A stretch of 64,000 nt of DNA from contig NZ_JARRAE010000002.1 in assembly GCF_030376605.1 (NCBI RefSeq), positions 124,001 to 188,000 of the forward strand, in the 5' to 3' direction. This document shows, piece after piece, positions 47,746-56,672 of this stretch (the first letter of the stretch is position 1; each line of letters opens with the position of its first letter). The notes beneath the pieces were generated by a model that saw only the letters and a list, made by a program, of their open reading frames with translations, was not told the DNA's origin and did no database searches. This DNA comes from Pseudochrobactrum sp. sp1633. GTDB lineage: Bacteria; Pseudomonadota; Alphaproteobacteria; Rhizobiales; Rhizobiaceae. Both the position numbers and the translations under genes were made by a program.

Positions 47746-47944
47746 GTCAATGAACTGAGATGAGATAAAACATTAGTTTCGCAATTTGTTGCAGGCTTTT
47801 ATAAAACTTGTTCATGTGCCGTTCAGCTAAAATAAGCAATAGTTCAGCTGCGCAATCACAAGATTGCACCAGATCCATCGGTATTAATATTGTTGAGTAT
47901 TTTCAACAGGATGCCGGTGTCTGCAGCTTAAAAGGTCACTCATT

Positions 47945-48163
47945 ATGAAACGTTTTATTCTCGCAATTGCTGCTCTTGGCATGATCGCTCCGGTTGCCGC
48001 TCAGGCTGCCCCTGCAACCCATGCTCCCGCTGCGGTTCAGACATATAAGCCTGCTGCTCAGAAAGTTGAAGCCCATAAAACTGTTAAGGGCAAAACCACC
48101 GCTATGCACAAGACTTCCAGTCATTCTGTGAAGAAAGTTGCTGCCAAGCAGGTTAAAAAATAA
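47945..48163 (+). CDS. Small basic secreted protein, tandem paralogue 3
   Basis: 72 residues: signal peptide MKRFILAIAALGMIAPVAAQA, then an Ala/Lys/His/Thr-rich basic tail ending VKKVAAKQVKK. It belongs to the same set as the two genes before it but has its own 260-bp upstream region, which includes a GCAATC/GATTGC hairpin (47852-47867) and a repeated GTTCAGCT. No known domain. Confidence 0.7.
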   Translation: MKRFILAIAALGMIAPVAAQAAPATHAPAAVQTYKPAAQKVEAHKTVKGKTTAMHKTSSHSVKKVAAKQVKK

Positions 48164-48223
48164 TTTGAATTTTTGAGAGAGCCGGATTTCCCAACCGGTC
48201 TTCTCAGAGGGTTCACAGAGAAG

Positions 48224-48258
48224 AGGCACAAATATCATCGCGGTATTTGTGCCTTTCT
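48224..48258. terminator. Terminator after paralogue 3
   Basis: AGGCACAAATA and TATTTGTGCCT pair around TCATCGCGG, followed by a T-rich run. It reaches the stop codon of the convergent LhgO-like gene and may serve both. Confidence 0.85.
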
Positions 48259-49385
48259 TATTTTATGAGAGTGCTGACATGAGCGGCAATAGCGAGGCTT
48301 GAGGTTAGCCCCGGGCTTTCGATGCCAAACAGATTAATCAGCCCTGTTATGCCGTGGTCGTCACTGCCGGAAATGTGGAAATCTGCTGCCGTTTCCCCTT
48401 TGCCGCTCAGTTTCGGGCGGATGCCGCTATAGGTTGCTTGTAAAACATCGTCCGGCAATTCCGGCCAATATTGGCGGATCGCAGCATAGAAACTGTCGCC
48501 CCGCTGCGGATCAACGGAATAATCAAGACCTGCCTGCGGGTTGACCTGATGCAGCCATTCGACATCTGGACCAAAGCGCATCTGCCCGTTGAGATCGAGC
48601 GTCAGATGCACGCCCAAGCCCCCGTCTACCGGCACCGGATAGATCAGGCGGGAGAAGGGATTTTTGCCCAATGCAGAAAAATAATTCCCCTTCGCAAGGT
48701 GCAATGCAGGGATATGCTCCGGTGCCAGCCCGTTGATGGTCGCGGCAATAGCCTGCGCACCAAGGCCCGCGGCATTGATAAAACGCTCGGCTGTCAGAGT
48801 GAATTCCTCACCGCTTTCACGGTCGCGGGTGGTGATGGAAAAGCCGCCGTCAATCTGTTCAACGCTCAGAATTTCGGTGTTGAAGGCAATGGCTGCCCCG
48901 TGATTTTCCGCATCGCCTTGCAGGCTCAGCATCAGGGCATGACTGTCAATAATGCCGGTGGAAGGGGAGAAAAGGGCTGCAGTGCACTGCACCGCCGGTT
49001 CCAGCGCCTGTGCTTGCGCCGCGCTCAATCGTTGCAGATCATGTACGCCGCAAGCTGCTGCCCGTTCAACGATTGTGTCCAGTGCTGTGTGCTGGGCTTC
49101 AGAGGTGGCGACGATCAGCTTGCCGCAGCGTTTATGCGGAATGCCCTGCGCCTGCGCATAAAGATAGAGCCGTTCTTTACCTTCAACGCAGAAACGGGCT
49201 TTCAGACTGTTCGGCTCATAATAAATACCTGCATGGATGACTTCGGAATTGCGCGACGAGGTTTGTGTACCGATCATATGTTCGGCTTCAAGCACCAGTG
49301 TTTCAAAACCGCGCATTGCCATTTCGCGGGCAATTGCCAGACCAACCACGCCGGCACCGGCAATCACGCAAGCTGTCTTTTCCAT
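48258..49385 (-). CDS. FAD-dependent oxidoreductase, L-2-hydroxyglutarate oxidase (LhgO)-like
   Basis: DAO-family flavoprotein of about 375 residues. It begins [23 protein letters not shown] (FAD-binding GxGxxG), followed by [30 protein letters not shown] and, at the end, [17 protein letters not shown] and [20 protein letters not shown]. These are typical of the LhgO/YgaF group, which oxidises L-2-hydroxyglutarate. I use the ATG at 49385, after a GGGGGGA run. Exact substrate is an inference. Confidence 0.85.
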   Translation of the reverse strand: MEKTACVIAGAGVVGLAIAREMAMRGFETLVLEAEHMIGTQTSSRNSEVIHAGIYYEPNSLKARFCVEGKERLYLYAQAQGIPHKRCGKLIVATSEAQHTALDTIVERAAACGVHDLQRLSAAQAQALEPAVQCTAALFSPSTGIIDSHALMLSLQGDAENHGAAIAFNTEILSVEQIDGGFSITTRDRESGEEFTLTAERFINAAGLGAQAIAATINGLAPEHIPALHLAKGNYFSALGKNPFSRLIYPVPVDGGLGVHLTLDLNGQMRFGPDVEWLHQVNPQAGLDYSVDPQRGDSFYAAIRQYWPELPDDVLQATYSGIRPKLSGKGETAADFHISGSDDHGITGLINLFGIESPGLTSSLAIAAHVSTLIK

Positions 49386-49660
49386 TATTCCCCCCGTCTG
49401 CTCTCCGGCGGGCAGGTTATGCTGAGCGGCAGAGTGAGCGCAAGTCAAAAGCGCAGGAAAACAGCGCACAGATATTATGAGAACAGCATTCCATGCTTAG
49501 GCGCCCTCAAGCAATGAAAATGACATTAGCCGCCGAACTTCAAGATATCATCCTTTCTCTCTTGCCTTGGCTTTAGGCATGATGATGGCAATGTTTCCTT
49601 TCCGGATCAGCGTTCTTCAAAGCGTGAAAACAAAGAAACGGACAAAATACGGAATATAGC

Positions 49661-50641
49661 ATGAGCCTTGCCCTGCATGTCGCGGATCTTGTGCCGCTTG
49701 TCACTGATTATCCGGCCTCGCACGCGCGTGCGCCGCAATTGCAGCCGCTCACCCATCTGCAAAGACTGGAAGCGGAAGCCATTCATATTTTTCGTGAAGT
49801 GGCGGCAAATTTTACCAAGCCGGTGATGCTCTATTCGGTGGGTAAAGATTCATCCGTGATGCTGCATCTGGCGCGCAAGGCATTCTATCCGGCACCGCCG
49901 CCATTTCCGTTTCTGCATGTGGATACGACATGGAAATTTAAAGAGATGATCGCCTTTCGCGATGCGCAGGCCAAGGCGCACAGGCTTGATCTTCTGGTGC
50001 ATATTAACAAGCAGGGCGTTGAGGCTGGCATCAGCCCGTTTGTGCATGGTTCGGGCGTGCATACGGATGTGATGAAGACGCAAGCCTTGCGTCAGGCGCT
50101 GGATAAATATGGTTTTGACGCTGCCTTTGGCGGTGCACGGCGCGATGAGGAGAAATCCCGTGCCAAGGAACGGGTATTTTCATTCCGCAATGCGACCCAT
50201 AGCTGGGATCCGAAAAATCAGCGACCTGAAATGTGGAATATCTATAATACGCGGGTGACGACAGGAGAGTCGATCCGCGTGTTTCCTCTGTCCAATTGGA
50301 CGGAAGCCGATATCTGGCACTATATTTATCAGGAAAATATCCCGATTGTGCCGCTTTATTTTGCAGCGCCGCGTCCGGTGGTCGAGCGCGATAATATGCT
50401 CATTCTGGCCGATGATGAGCGGTTGCAGCTGCGTGCCGGTGAAAAGATTGAAACCCGCATGGTGCGGTTCAGGACGCTGGGCTGCTACCCGCTGACTGCC
50501 GCGATTGAATCGCAGGCGCAAACATTACCACAAATTCTCGAAGAAATGCTGCTGACGCGCACATCCGAGCGGCAGGGACGGTTGATTGACCGTGATGAGG
50601 CCGGTTCTATGGAAAAGAAAAAGCGGGAAGGATATTTCTGA
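49661..50641 (+). CDS. cysD: Sulfate adenylyltransferase subunit 2 (CysD)
   Basis: Catalytic subunit of ATP sulfurylase, making APS from sulfate. The 326 residues have the PP-loop [55 protein letters not shown], and the C-terminus [12 protein letters not shown] typical of CysD. An N-terminal extension of about 25 residues precedes the core. The stop overlaps the cysNC start by one base. Confidence 0.96.
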   Translation: MSLALHVADLVPLVTDYPASHARAPQLQPLTHLQRLEAEAIHIFREVAANFTKPVMLYSVGKDSSVMLHLARKAFYPAPPPFPFLHVDTTWKFKEMIAFRDAQAKAHRLDLLVHINKQGVEAGISPFVHGSGVHTDVMKTQALRQALDKYGFDAAFGGARRDEEKSRAKERVFSFRNATHSWDPKNQRPEMWNIYNTRVTTGESIRVFPLSNWTEADIWHYIYQENIPIVPLYFAAPRPVVERDNMLILADDERLQLRAGEKIETRMVRFRTLGCYPLTAAIESQAQTLPQILEEMLLTRTSERQGRLIDRDEAGSMEKKKREGYF

Positions 50642-52629
50642 TGGCTGATACGATTATTCGTACTGAATTTGCCGCAACCTCTGCCGAGGTGCAGGGCAAC
50701 GGAGCAGCCATGACCGCTTATCTGGCAGCACAGGAAAACAAATCCCTCCTGCGTTTTCTCACTTGCGGTTCAGTGGATGACGGCAAATCCACCCTGATCG
50801 GACGGCTGCTTTATGATGCTAAAACGCTGTTTGAAGATCAGATTTCGCAATTGCATCAGGACAGCCGCAATCACGGTACCGCAGGTGATGATATTGACTT
50901 TGCCTTGCTGGTGGATGGCCTTGAGGCCGAGCGCGAACAGGGCATCACCATTGATGTGGCCTACCGGTTTTTCGCCACGCCAAAACGGCGTTTCATCGTG
51001 GCCGATACGCCGGGGCATCTGCAATATACACGCAACATGGTGACCGGCGCTTCCACCGCTGATCTCGCCATTGTGTTGGTGGATGCCCGCAAAGGTCTGC
51101 TGGAACAAACACGCCGTCACAGTTTTATTGCGTCACTTTTGGGTATTCGTCATATCGTTCTGGCCGTGAACAAGATTGATCTGGCTGGTTATGATGAGGC
51201 CGTGTTTAACCGGATTGTGCAGGACTATCAGTCCTTTGCGAAAGGGCTGGGTTTCAGCACCATTCAGGCCATTCCACTTTCGGCACGCTTTGGCGATAAT
51301 ATTCGCACGCCATCGCAGAATATGCGCTGGTATAAAGGCCCTACATTGCTCGACTGGCTGGAAACCATTGCGCCTGAGACCGGTCAGCTTAAACAGGATG
51401 CCGAAGCGCCGTTTCGCTTTCCGGTGCAATATGTCAATCGCCCGCATGCGGACTTTCGCGGGTTTGCGGGCACTGTTGCATCGGGGCAGATCAGTGTCGG
51501 CGATCCGGTAATTGTTGCGCGCTCCGGTGTGAGTGCCGCAATCCGTTATATTGTGACGGCAGACGGCGAACTGGAGACTGCACGCACCGGACAGGCCGTG
51601 ACATTGGTTCTGGAGGAAGAGCGCGATATTTCCCGTGGGGATATGCTGGCGCATCCGCAGTCGCGCCCGCAGGTGAGCGACCGGCTGGCGGCTACGCTGG
51701 TTTGGTTCTCGGATGATCCGCTGCGTGCCGGCCGGCAATATTGGTTGCGCAGCCAGACGGATCAGGTGAGCGTGACGATCAATGCGCTCAACCACCGGAT
51801 CGATATTGAAAATACCGAAACCCAGTTTGCGCAGCTACCGGCTGATCAGTTGCAGATGAATGAGATCGGTCAGGCATCGTTGCAGCTTTCCGCACCGCTG
51901 GCTTTTGACCCCTACGGGCAAAACCGCGCTACCGGTTCTTTCATTCTGATCGACCGGCTGACCAATGCCACAGTCGCGGCAGGGCTGATTGACCACTCTT
52001 TGCGCAAAGCCTCGCATATTCATTTACAGGCAGCAAAAGTGACAGTGGCTGAACGTGCTGCACAAAAGCACCAGAAACCGGCCTTATTGTGGTTCACCGG
52101 CCTTTCCGGCTCCGGTAAATCCGCCATTGCAACAATCTTGGAGCAGCGTCTGCATCTTGCCGGAAAACACACATTCATTCTCGATGGTGATAATCTGCGC
52201 CATGGTCTGAATAGTGATCTGGGTTTTAGTGTGCAGGATCGCAGCGAGAATATCCGCCGCGTGGCAGAGGCTTCCCGTCTGATGCTGGATGCAGGGCTGA
52301 TTGTGCTGGTTTCTGTTATTTCACCATTGGCAGGGGATCGTGCTTTGGGGCGTCGCCTTGCTGGCGACAATGATTTTATCGAGATTTTCGTTGATACGCC
52401 GATTGAGGTCTGTGAGGCCAGAGATGTGAAAGGGCTTTATGCTAAAGCCCGCGCCGGTGAGATCGAAAACTTCACCGGTCTTGATGCCCCCTATGAACGG
52501 CCGAAAACGCCTGAGCTGCATTTGAACGGACAGAGCCATAGCGCCGAGGATCTGGCAGACAAGATAGAGAAGTATCTCAATCAGCGCGGGATCATTCACA
52601 GTTTTGTCGATGAGGGCTGGTCGATTTAG
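50641..52629 (+). CDS. cysNC: Bifunctional sulfate adenylyltransferase subunit 1 / APS kinase (CysN-CysC fusion)
   Basis: GTPase subunit of ATP sulfurylase fused to APS kinase, so APS can be turned to PAPS on the same protein. The 662 residues show GTPase motifs GSVDDGKSTLIGRLLYDAK, ADTPGHLQYTRNM and AVNKIDLAG. From about residue 480 the kinase follows: GLSGSGKSAIATILEQRL (P-loop), DGDNLRHGLNSDLGFSVQDR. This is the NodQ/CysNC arrangement of rhizobia. It follows cysD with a one-base overlap. Confidence 0.96.
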   Translation: MADTIIRTEFAATSAEVQGNGAAMTAYLAAQENKSLLRFLTCGSVDDGKSTLIGRLLYDAKTLFEDQISQLHQDSRNHGTAGDDIDFALLVDGLEAEREQGITIDVAYRFFATPKRRFIVADTPGHLQYTRNMVTGASTADLAIVLVDARKGLLEQTRRHSFIASLLGIRHIVLAVNKIDLAGYDEAVFNRIVQDYQSFAKGLGFSTIQAIPLSARFGDNIRTPSQNMRWYKGPTLLDWLETIAPETGQLKQDAEAPFRFPVQYVNRPHADFRGFAGTVASGQISVGDPVIVARSGVSAAIRYIVTADGELETARTGQAVTLVLEEERDISRGDMLAHPQSRPQVSDRLAATLVWFSDDPLRAGRQYWLRSQTDQVSVTINALNHRIDIENTETQFAQLPADQLQMNEIGQASLQLSAPLAFDPYGQNRATGSFILIDRLTNATVAAGLIDHSLRKASHIHLQAAKVTVAERAAQKHQKPALLWFTGLSGSGKSAIATILEQRLHLAGKHTFILDGDNLRHGLNSDLGFSVQDRSENIRRVAEASRLMLDAGLIVLVSVISPLAGDRALGRRLAGDNDFIEIFVDTPIEVCEARDVKGLYAKARAGEIENFTGLDAPYERPKTPELHLNGQSHSAEDLADKIEKYLNQRGIIHSFVDEGWSI

Positions 52630-52703
52630 CCTTGTCAGAGATCCATGTTCCTTCGACGGGGAAAATGCTATATGTCGCCTGATCGGGTGTGAGGAACAGC
52701 AGA

Positions 52704-53522
52704 ATGAGCACTGAAAAGACGTCACTTGCCAATGATGCATTGATGGCAGTGATGCAACAGGCGGCGCTTGAGGCAGGCTTTGCGATTATGCGGCTTTATG
52801 AAGCCGGTTGTGAGATTACGCTTAAATCCGATGCGTCGCCTGTGAGTGAGGCCGATCATGTCGCTGAGGCTATTATTTTAAAGCATCTGCGTGCGTTTCT
52901 GCCTGATGTGCCTGTTGTTGCGGAAGAGGAAATGGCGGCAGGGAATGAACCCGCGGATATTGGAGAGCGGTTTTTTCTGGTCGATCCGCTGGATGGCACC
53001 AAAGAATTTGTGCTGCGTAACGGGGATTTTACGGTCAATATTGCATTGATTGAAGACGGCGTTCCTGTGAGCGGTGTAGTCTATGCACCGGTCAGCCGCA
53101 GGCTCTATTGCGGTTCGCCGTCCGGCGGTTATCAGTATGATGTGCTGCAAAATGCACCCACCCATGAAACTCGTTTAAAAGTGCGAGACTGTGGTGCGCA
53201 AAAAACGGCGGTTGCCAGTCGTTCCCATAATACACCGGAAACTGCTGCCTATTTGCAGGAGCAGGCTATCACTTCCTGCGTGTCGGTCGGCTCGTCTTTG
53301 AAGTTTTGTCTGCTTGCGGCAGGGCAGGCCGATGTCTATCCGCGTTTTAGCCGCACGATGGAGTGGGATACAGCCGCAGGCGATGCCGTGCTGCGTGCTG
53401 CAGGCGGAAAAACCCTGACACTTGATGATAAGCCGCTGACCTATGGCAAACGGAACCAGCTGCCGGAAAGCGACTATGCTAACCCTTCTTTCATTGCTTA
53501 TGGCGGTGCCGATCCGGTGTGA
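52704..53522 (+). CDS. cysQ: 3'(2'),5'-bisphosphate nucleotidase CysQ
   Basis: Hydrolyses PAP (and PAPS) to AMP (or APS), which prevents build-up from sulfate assimilation. The 272 residues have the inositol-monophosphatase metal sites: PVVAEEEMAAG, FFLVDPLDGTKEFVLRNGDFTVNIALIEDG, and EWDTAAGDAVLRAAGG. The ATG at 52704 follows GAGGAAC. It lies 74 bp behind cysNC and is probably in the same operon. Confidence 0.94.
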   Translation: MSTEKTSLANDALMAVMQQAALEAGFAIMRLYEAGCEITLKSDASPVSEADHVAEAIILKHLRAFLPDVPVVAEEEMAAGNEPADIGERFFLVDPLDGTKEFVLRNGDFTVNIALIEDGVPVSGVVYAPVSRRLYCGSPSGGYQYDVLQNAPTHETRLKVRDCGAQKTAVASRSHNTPETAAYLQEQAITSCVSVGSSLKFCLLAAGQADVYPRFSRTMEWDTAAGDAVLRAAGGKTLTLDDKPLTYGKRNQLPESDYANPSFIAYGGADPV

Positions 53523-53537
53523 ACCGGCTCAAGTATT

Positions 53538-53744
53538 AGAGCATTTCCGTTTATCTTGGATCATAGGAAATGCTCTATCTTTTTTGTTTTACGCGTGTCT
53601 TATCCAAAAACCGCTTCACACTTTTCGGGGTACGCTCTAGAGCATTTCACAGTCAAGCTGGATCAACTTGACGCCCGTGATAATGCGACCAAATAAAGAA
53701 TCTAGAGCGAGCGCTATGATCCAATCTGGACGTAAGCCGCTCTA
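53538..53744. repeat. Dispersed intergenic repeat, copy D (inverted orientation, extended)
   Basis: AGAGCATTTCC (53538-53548) pairs with GGAAATGCTCT (53566-53576). It continues with TTTTGTTTTACGCGT and AAAAACCGCTTCACACTTTTC, the reverse complement of the block seen in copy C. Further GCTCTAGAGCATTTC and CTAGAGCGAGCGC pieces follow. It fills the cysQ-lipoprotein gap, which has no gene. Confidence 0.78.
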
Positions 53745-53745
53745 G

Positions 53746-54324
53746 TTACATACGCCCGCAATTGCGCAGCTGAGCCGCATAACGCTGCGAAATATTGGTG
53801 GCTTTTTTGGCTGCGCGCTGCACCATTGCATTGCCGCGCCAGCTACCTTTTGCATAGCCGCCATGACCGGAATAATAAGCCAGATACAGATTATACGGAT
53901 CGTTCAGAGAGATGCCGTTACTGATATTGCTCTGTTTGTGATACCAGCCGACAAAATGGATCGCATCGCCAAAATTGGTGCGGCTTGCGCCAAAGCGTCC
54001 GGTTTCACGCGTATAGCGATCCCATGTGCCGTCCAGTGCCTGCGAATAACCATAGGCTGATGACTGACGCTTCCACGGAATAAAACCGAGCAGTTTGGTG
54101 CGCGGCGGACGCGCATAAGGCTGGAAGCTTGATTCTGTATAAATGGTCGCCATCATAATCGGGATTGGCACGCCAAAGTCACGCTCGGCTTTCTTCGCGT
54201 CTTTGTGCCAATTGTTCACCCAGCCATCGCGCTGGTCAAAAATCGCACAGGCATTATTGACAGACTTCGGTGCAGAGGCGCAACCGGCCAGAAAAACAAC
54301 AAAGATAAGAATAAATTTTTTCAT
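53746..54324 (-). CDS. Lysozyme-like/lytic transglycosylase-like lipoprotein
   Basis: 192 residues with a lipoprotein signal peptide (MKKFILIFVVFLAGCAS, lipobox LAGC). A lysozyme/SLT-like domain follows: IPIMMATIYTESSFQPYARPP with a candidate catalytic Glu, SAYGYSQALDGTWDRYTRETG, and NLYLAYYSGHGGYAKGSW. This pattern fits peptidoglycan lytic transglycosylases anchored in a membrane. Activity is inferred only from motifs. The gene is single. Confidence 0.82.
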   Translation of the reverse strand: MKKFILIFVVFLAGCASAPKSVNNACAIFDQRDGWVNNWHKDAKKAERDFGVPIPIMMATIYTESSFQPYARPPRTKLLGFIPWKRQSSAYGYSQALDGTWDRYTRETGRFGASRTNFGDAIHFVGWYHKQSNISNGISLNDPYNLYLAYYSGHGGYAKGSWRGNAMVQRAAKKATNISQRYAAQLRNCGRM

Positions 54325-54588
54325 GGCAGGGCATCTCTCGGGGGCAACAAATATGTTCCTTACTGCGGTATAAAACAGCCGCAGCAGGTCAAAGTGATAA
54401 TGTTGAAAATCATAACGTGAAAAATTTTGGCAAAATGTGGTGCAAACGGGTTTTGAGTGGTTATGTTTGCTGGCGTAGTTAATCTACGGTTAATTCTGCC
54501 ATTGCCATTATTGATGATATAAAAACAAAAGTAACGTGCGATGAAGAATTCATCCACGTTCATAATATTGAATTTTAAAGGAAAATTT

Positions 54589-54608
54589 AAAAACACCGCT
54601 TGAGGTGT
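54589..54608 (-). terminator. Terminator after tRNA-Pro
   Basis: On the minus strand ACACC pairs with GGTGT around TCAAGC, right after the tRNA 3' end, followed by TTTTAAATTTT. A short but well-placed intrinsic terminator. Confidence 0.75.
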
Positions 54609-54610
54609 AA

Positions 54611-54687
54611 TGGTCGGAGCGAGAGGATTCGAACCTCCGACCCCCTGATCCCAAATCAGGTGCGCTACCAGGCTGCGCTACGCTCCG
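54611..54687 (-). tRNA. tRNA-Pro (anticodon UGG)
   Basis: A 77-nt cloverleaf on the minus strand. The acceptor stem CGGAGCG pairs with CGCTCCG, the T-arm has GGTTCGAATCC, and the anticodon arm CCTGA-TTTGGGA-TCAGG gives anticodon TGG. The 3' CCA is encoded. No ISR or integrase is next to it. Confidence 0.97.
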
Positions 54688-55098
54688 TTGACCGTGAGGC
54701 GGGTTATAGCGTTGCATTTTGCTCCCTGCAAGCGAATTATGCAAAAAAATCAAAACAACTGTTTATTGTTGATTTTTACTATCCCTAAAGTGCTGTCATT
54801 TGTGTTTTTGAGGTGTTTTTAGGATGGTGAAAACCCCTGTTTATTCGGCGAATATGCATAATGAAATTGTTTATCAATTTATAAATAAACCAATATAATC
54901 AATTATTTAATATCTAATTTTTCAAATTAAAATTTATTGGATTTCACGGTTTTTCATAAAATATTGCTTGGCAAAATTTAATTCTCAGGCCTATGCTCGG
55001 ATTATTGATGCAAAACAGTTTTAGAGCGATTTTCCACCGGTGCGGATGACATCCGTTCAGGTCATGCATGTTCTTTGATTCTTTTTCGGGGGCAGGTA
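54688..55098. other. AT-rich intergenic region between tRNA-Pro and the phosphohexomutase gene
   Basis: About 410 bp with no credible gene. It is strongly AT-rich in the middle (54.84-54.96 kb). It must carry promoters for the tRNA (leftward) and the mannose genes (rightward). I see no attachment-site duplication or integrase remnant. Confidence 0.5.
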
Positions 55099-56634
55099 AT
55101 GCATTCGAGTGCGATAAATAGAGAGCGATACGCAAATCACTTTGCAGACGAAGTTTCTTCCGACGCTGCGCCGCTCATTCGTCCGGAAGGGTTTCGTGAG
55201 TATGATGCCCGCTGGTGGTATGGTTTTGCCGGTTCAGACCGCGCAGCTGAGATTAATCCGGCCGGTGTGCAGGCTGTTGGTTCAGGGCTGGCACATATGT
55301 TGCGGCAGCGTGGTGCTGATCCGGCAATCATTGTCGGGCATGATCTGCGCAGCTATTCGTTTGAGGTTAAAACGGCACTTGTTAAAGGACTGATATCCGG
55401 TGGTGCGCAGGTTTACGATATCGGCCTTGCGCTGTCGCCAATGGCTTATTACGCGCAATTTGCCTTGAATATTCAGTCTGTTGCGATGGTAACAGCGTCG
55501 CATAATGAAAATGGCTGGACCGGTTTAAAAATGGGCTGTGCTCGCCCTTACACCTTCGGGCAGGAGAATATGGCAGAGTTGAAAGCCATTGTGCTTGAGG
55601 CTGAGGCGAAGCCGGCTCAGGGCGGAACTTATCACGCTATCGACAATATGGAGAAGCTTTACTCTGCTGCTCTGACCAAGGGGCGCTTTTTAAAACGCCG
55701 TCTGAAAGTCGCGGTTGTGTGCGGTAATGGCACGGCAGGACTATTCGCACCGCAGATATTGAGCCGGATCGGCTGTGATGTGGTGGCGGTGGATTGCTCG
55801 CCGGACTGGAACTTTCCGCATTATAATCCCGATCCGGAAGCCGCTCCTATGCAAAACGCGATGGTGGAGGCGGTAAAGACCTATGGTGCAGATCTGGCCT
55901 TCGGCTTTGACGGGGATGGTGATCGCTGCGGTGTGGTTGATAATGAGGGGAATATCATCTTCGCCGACCGTATCGGCTTGTTGCTGGCGCGGGAGTTTTC
56001 CCAAAAACATCGCGGCGCGCATTTCATTGTTGATGTGAAATCCAGCGGTTTGTTTGGCAGTGATCCGGTTTTGCAGGCCAATCAGGCGACGGTTGAATAT
56101 TGGAAAACCGGCCACTCCTACATCAAGCACCGTATGGGCGTGAGCAATGCATTAGCTGGCTTCGAAAAATCCGGTCATGTGTTTCTGAACCAACCTTTAG
56201 GGCTGGGTTATGATGATGGTCTGGCAACGGCAGTCGCAATTTGTGAAATGCTGGCTGCACACCCGCATCAGACATTGGCAGAGCTTCATCGGCAATTACC
56301 GGTCAGTTTCGCCACGCCAACACTGAATGTCCATTGTTGTGACAGGAAAAAATACGAAATTGTTGCGCAGATACAGGAGAACCTCGCTGCTTTGGTCAAT
56401 GCGGGGGGCTCGTTTGCCGGTCAGGCGGTGGCTGATCTTCTCACCATAAACGGGGTGCGGATCACTCTGGCTGACGGTACATGGGGGCTGATAAGGGCCT
56501 CATCAAACAAGCCCGAACTGGTTGTAGTGGTTGAGAGTCCGGTGTCGCTTGAAAAACGTAACGCGATGCTGACTGCCTTGGAGAATATCTTGCAGAGTTT
56601 CGGGGTAGGAGAACTGACCGGTAATCGGGATTAA
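55099..56634 (+). CDS. Phosphomannomutase/phosphoglucomutase
   Basis: Interconverts hexose 6- and 1-phosphates; here probably mannose 6-phosphate to mannose 1-phosphate. The 511 residues have the phosphoserine loop VAMVTASHNENGWTGLKMG (serine in TASHN), the Mg-binding AFGFDGDGDRCGVVD, the sugar-binding loop GFEKSGHVFLNQPLG, and the phosphate-binding TWGLIRASSNKPELVVVVES. The ATG at 55099 follows GGGGGCAGG. The GDP-mannose pyrophosphorylase gene is 38 bp downstream. ManB would be a reasonable name but the preferred sugar is not shown. Confidence 0.9.
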   Translation: MHSSAINRERYANHFADEVSSDAAPLIRPEGFREYDARWWYGFAGSDRAAEINPAGVQAVGSGLAHMLRQRGADPAIIVGHDLRSYSFEVKTALVKGLISGGAQVYDIGLALSPMAYYAQFALNIQSVAMVTASHNENGWTGLKMGCARPYTFGQENMAELKAIVLEAEAKPAQGGTYHAIDNMEKLYSAALTKGRFLKRRLKVAVVCGNGTAGLFAPQILSRIGCDVVAVDCSPDWNFPHYNPDPEAAPMQNAMVEAVKTYGADLAFGFDGDGDRCGVVDNEGNIIFADRIGLLLAREFSQKHRGAHFIVDVKSSGLFGSDPVLQANQATVEYWKTGHSYIKHRMGVSNALAGFEKSGHVFLNQPLGLGYDDGLATAVAICEMLAAHPHQTLAELHRQLPVSFATPTLNVHCCDRKKYEIVAQIQENLAALVNAGGSFAGQAVADLLTINGVRITLADGTWGLIRASSNKPELVVVVESPVSLEKRNAMLTALENILQSFGVGELTGNRD

Positions 56635-56672
56635 TACATAATATTGTTAATAGCTTAGCGGGGGCAATGGCT

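Noticed and set aside
48471-49517. 348-residue plus-strand open frame
   Set aside because: It lies opposite the clear LhgO-like gene, has no recognisable domain and is rich in Cys/Arg/His as expected for an antisense frame.
54550-54753. 67-residue minus-strand frame containing VAQPGSAPDLGSGGRRFES
   Set aside because: This is the well-known false translation of a tRNA gene; the bases encode tRNA-Pro(UGG).
54611-55098. Genomic island attachment site at tRNA-Pro
   Set aside because: No integrase, no repeated tRNA 3' end and no change to phage-like genes were seen; only AT-rich DNA follows.
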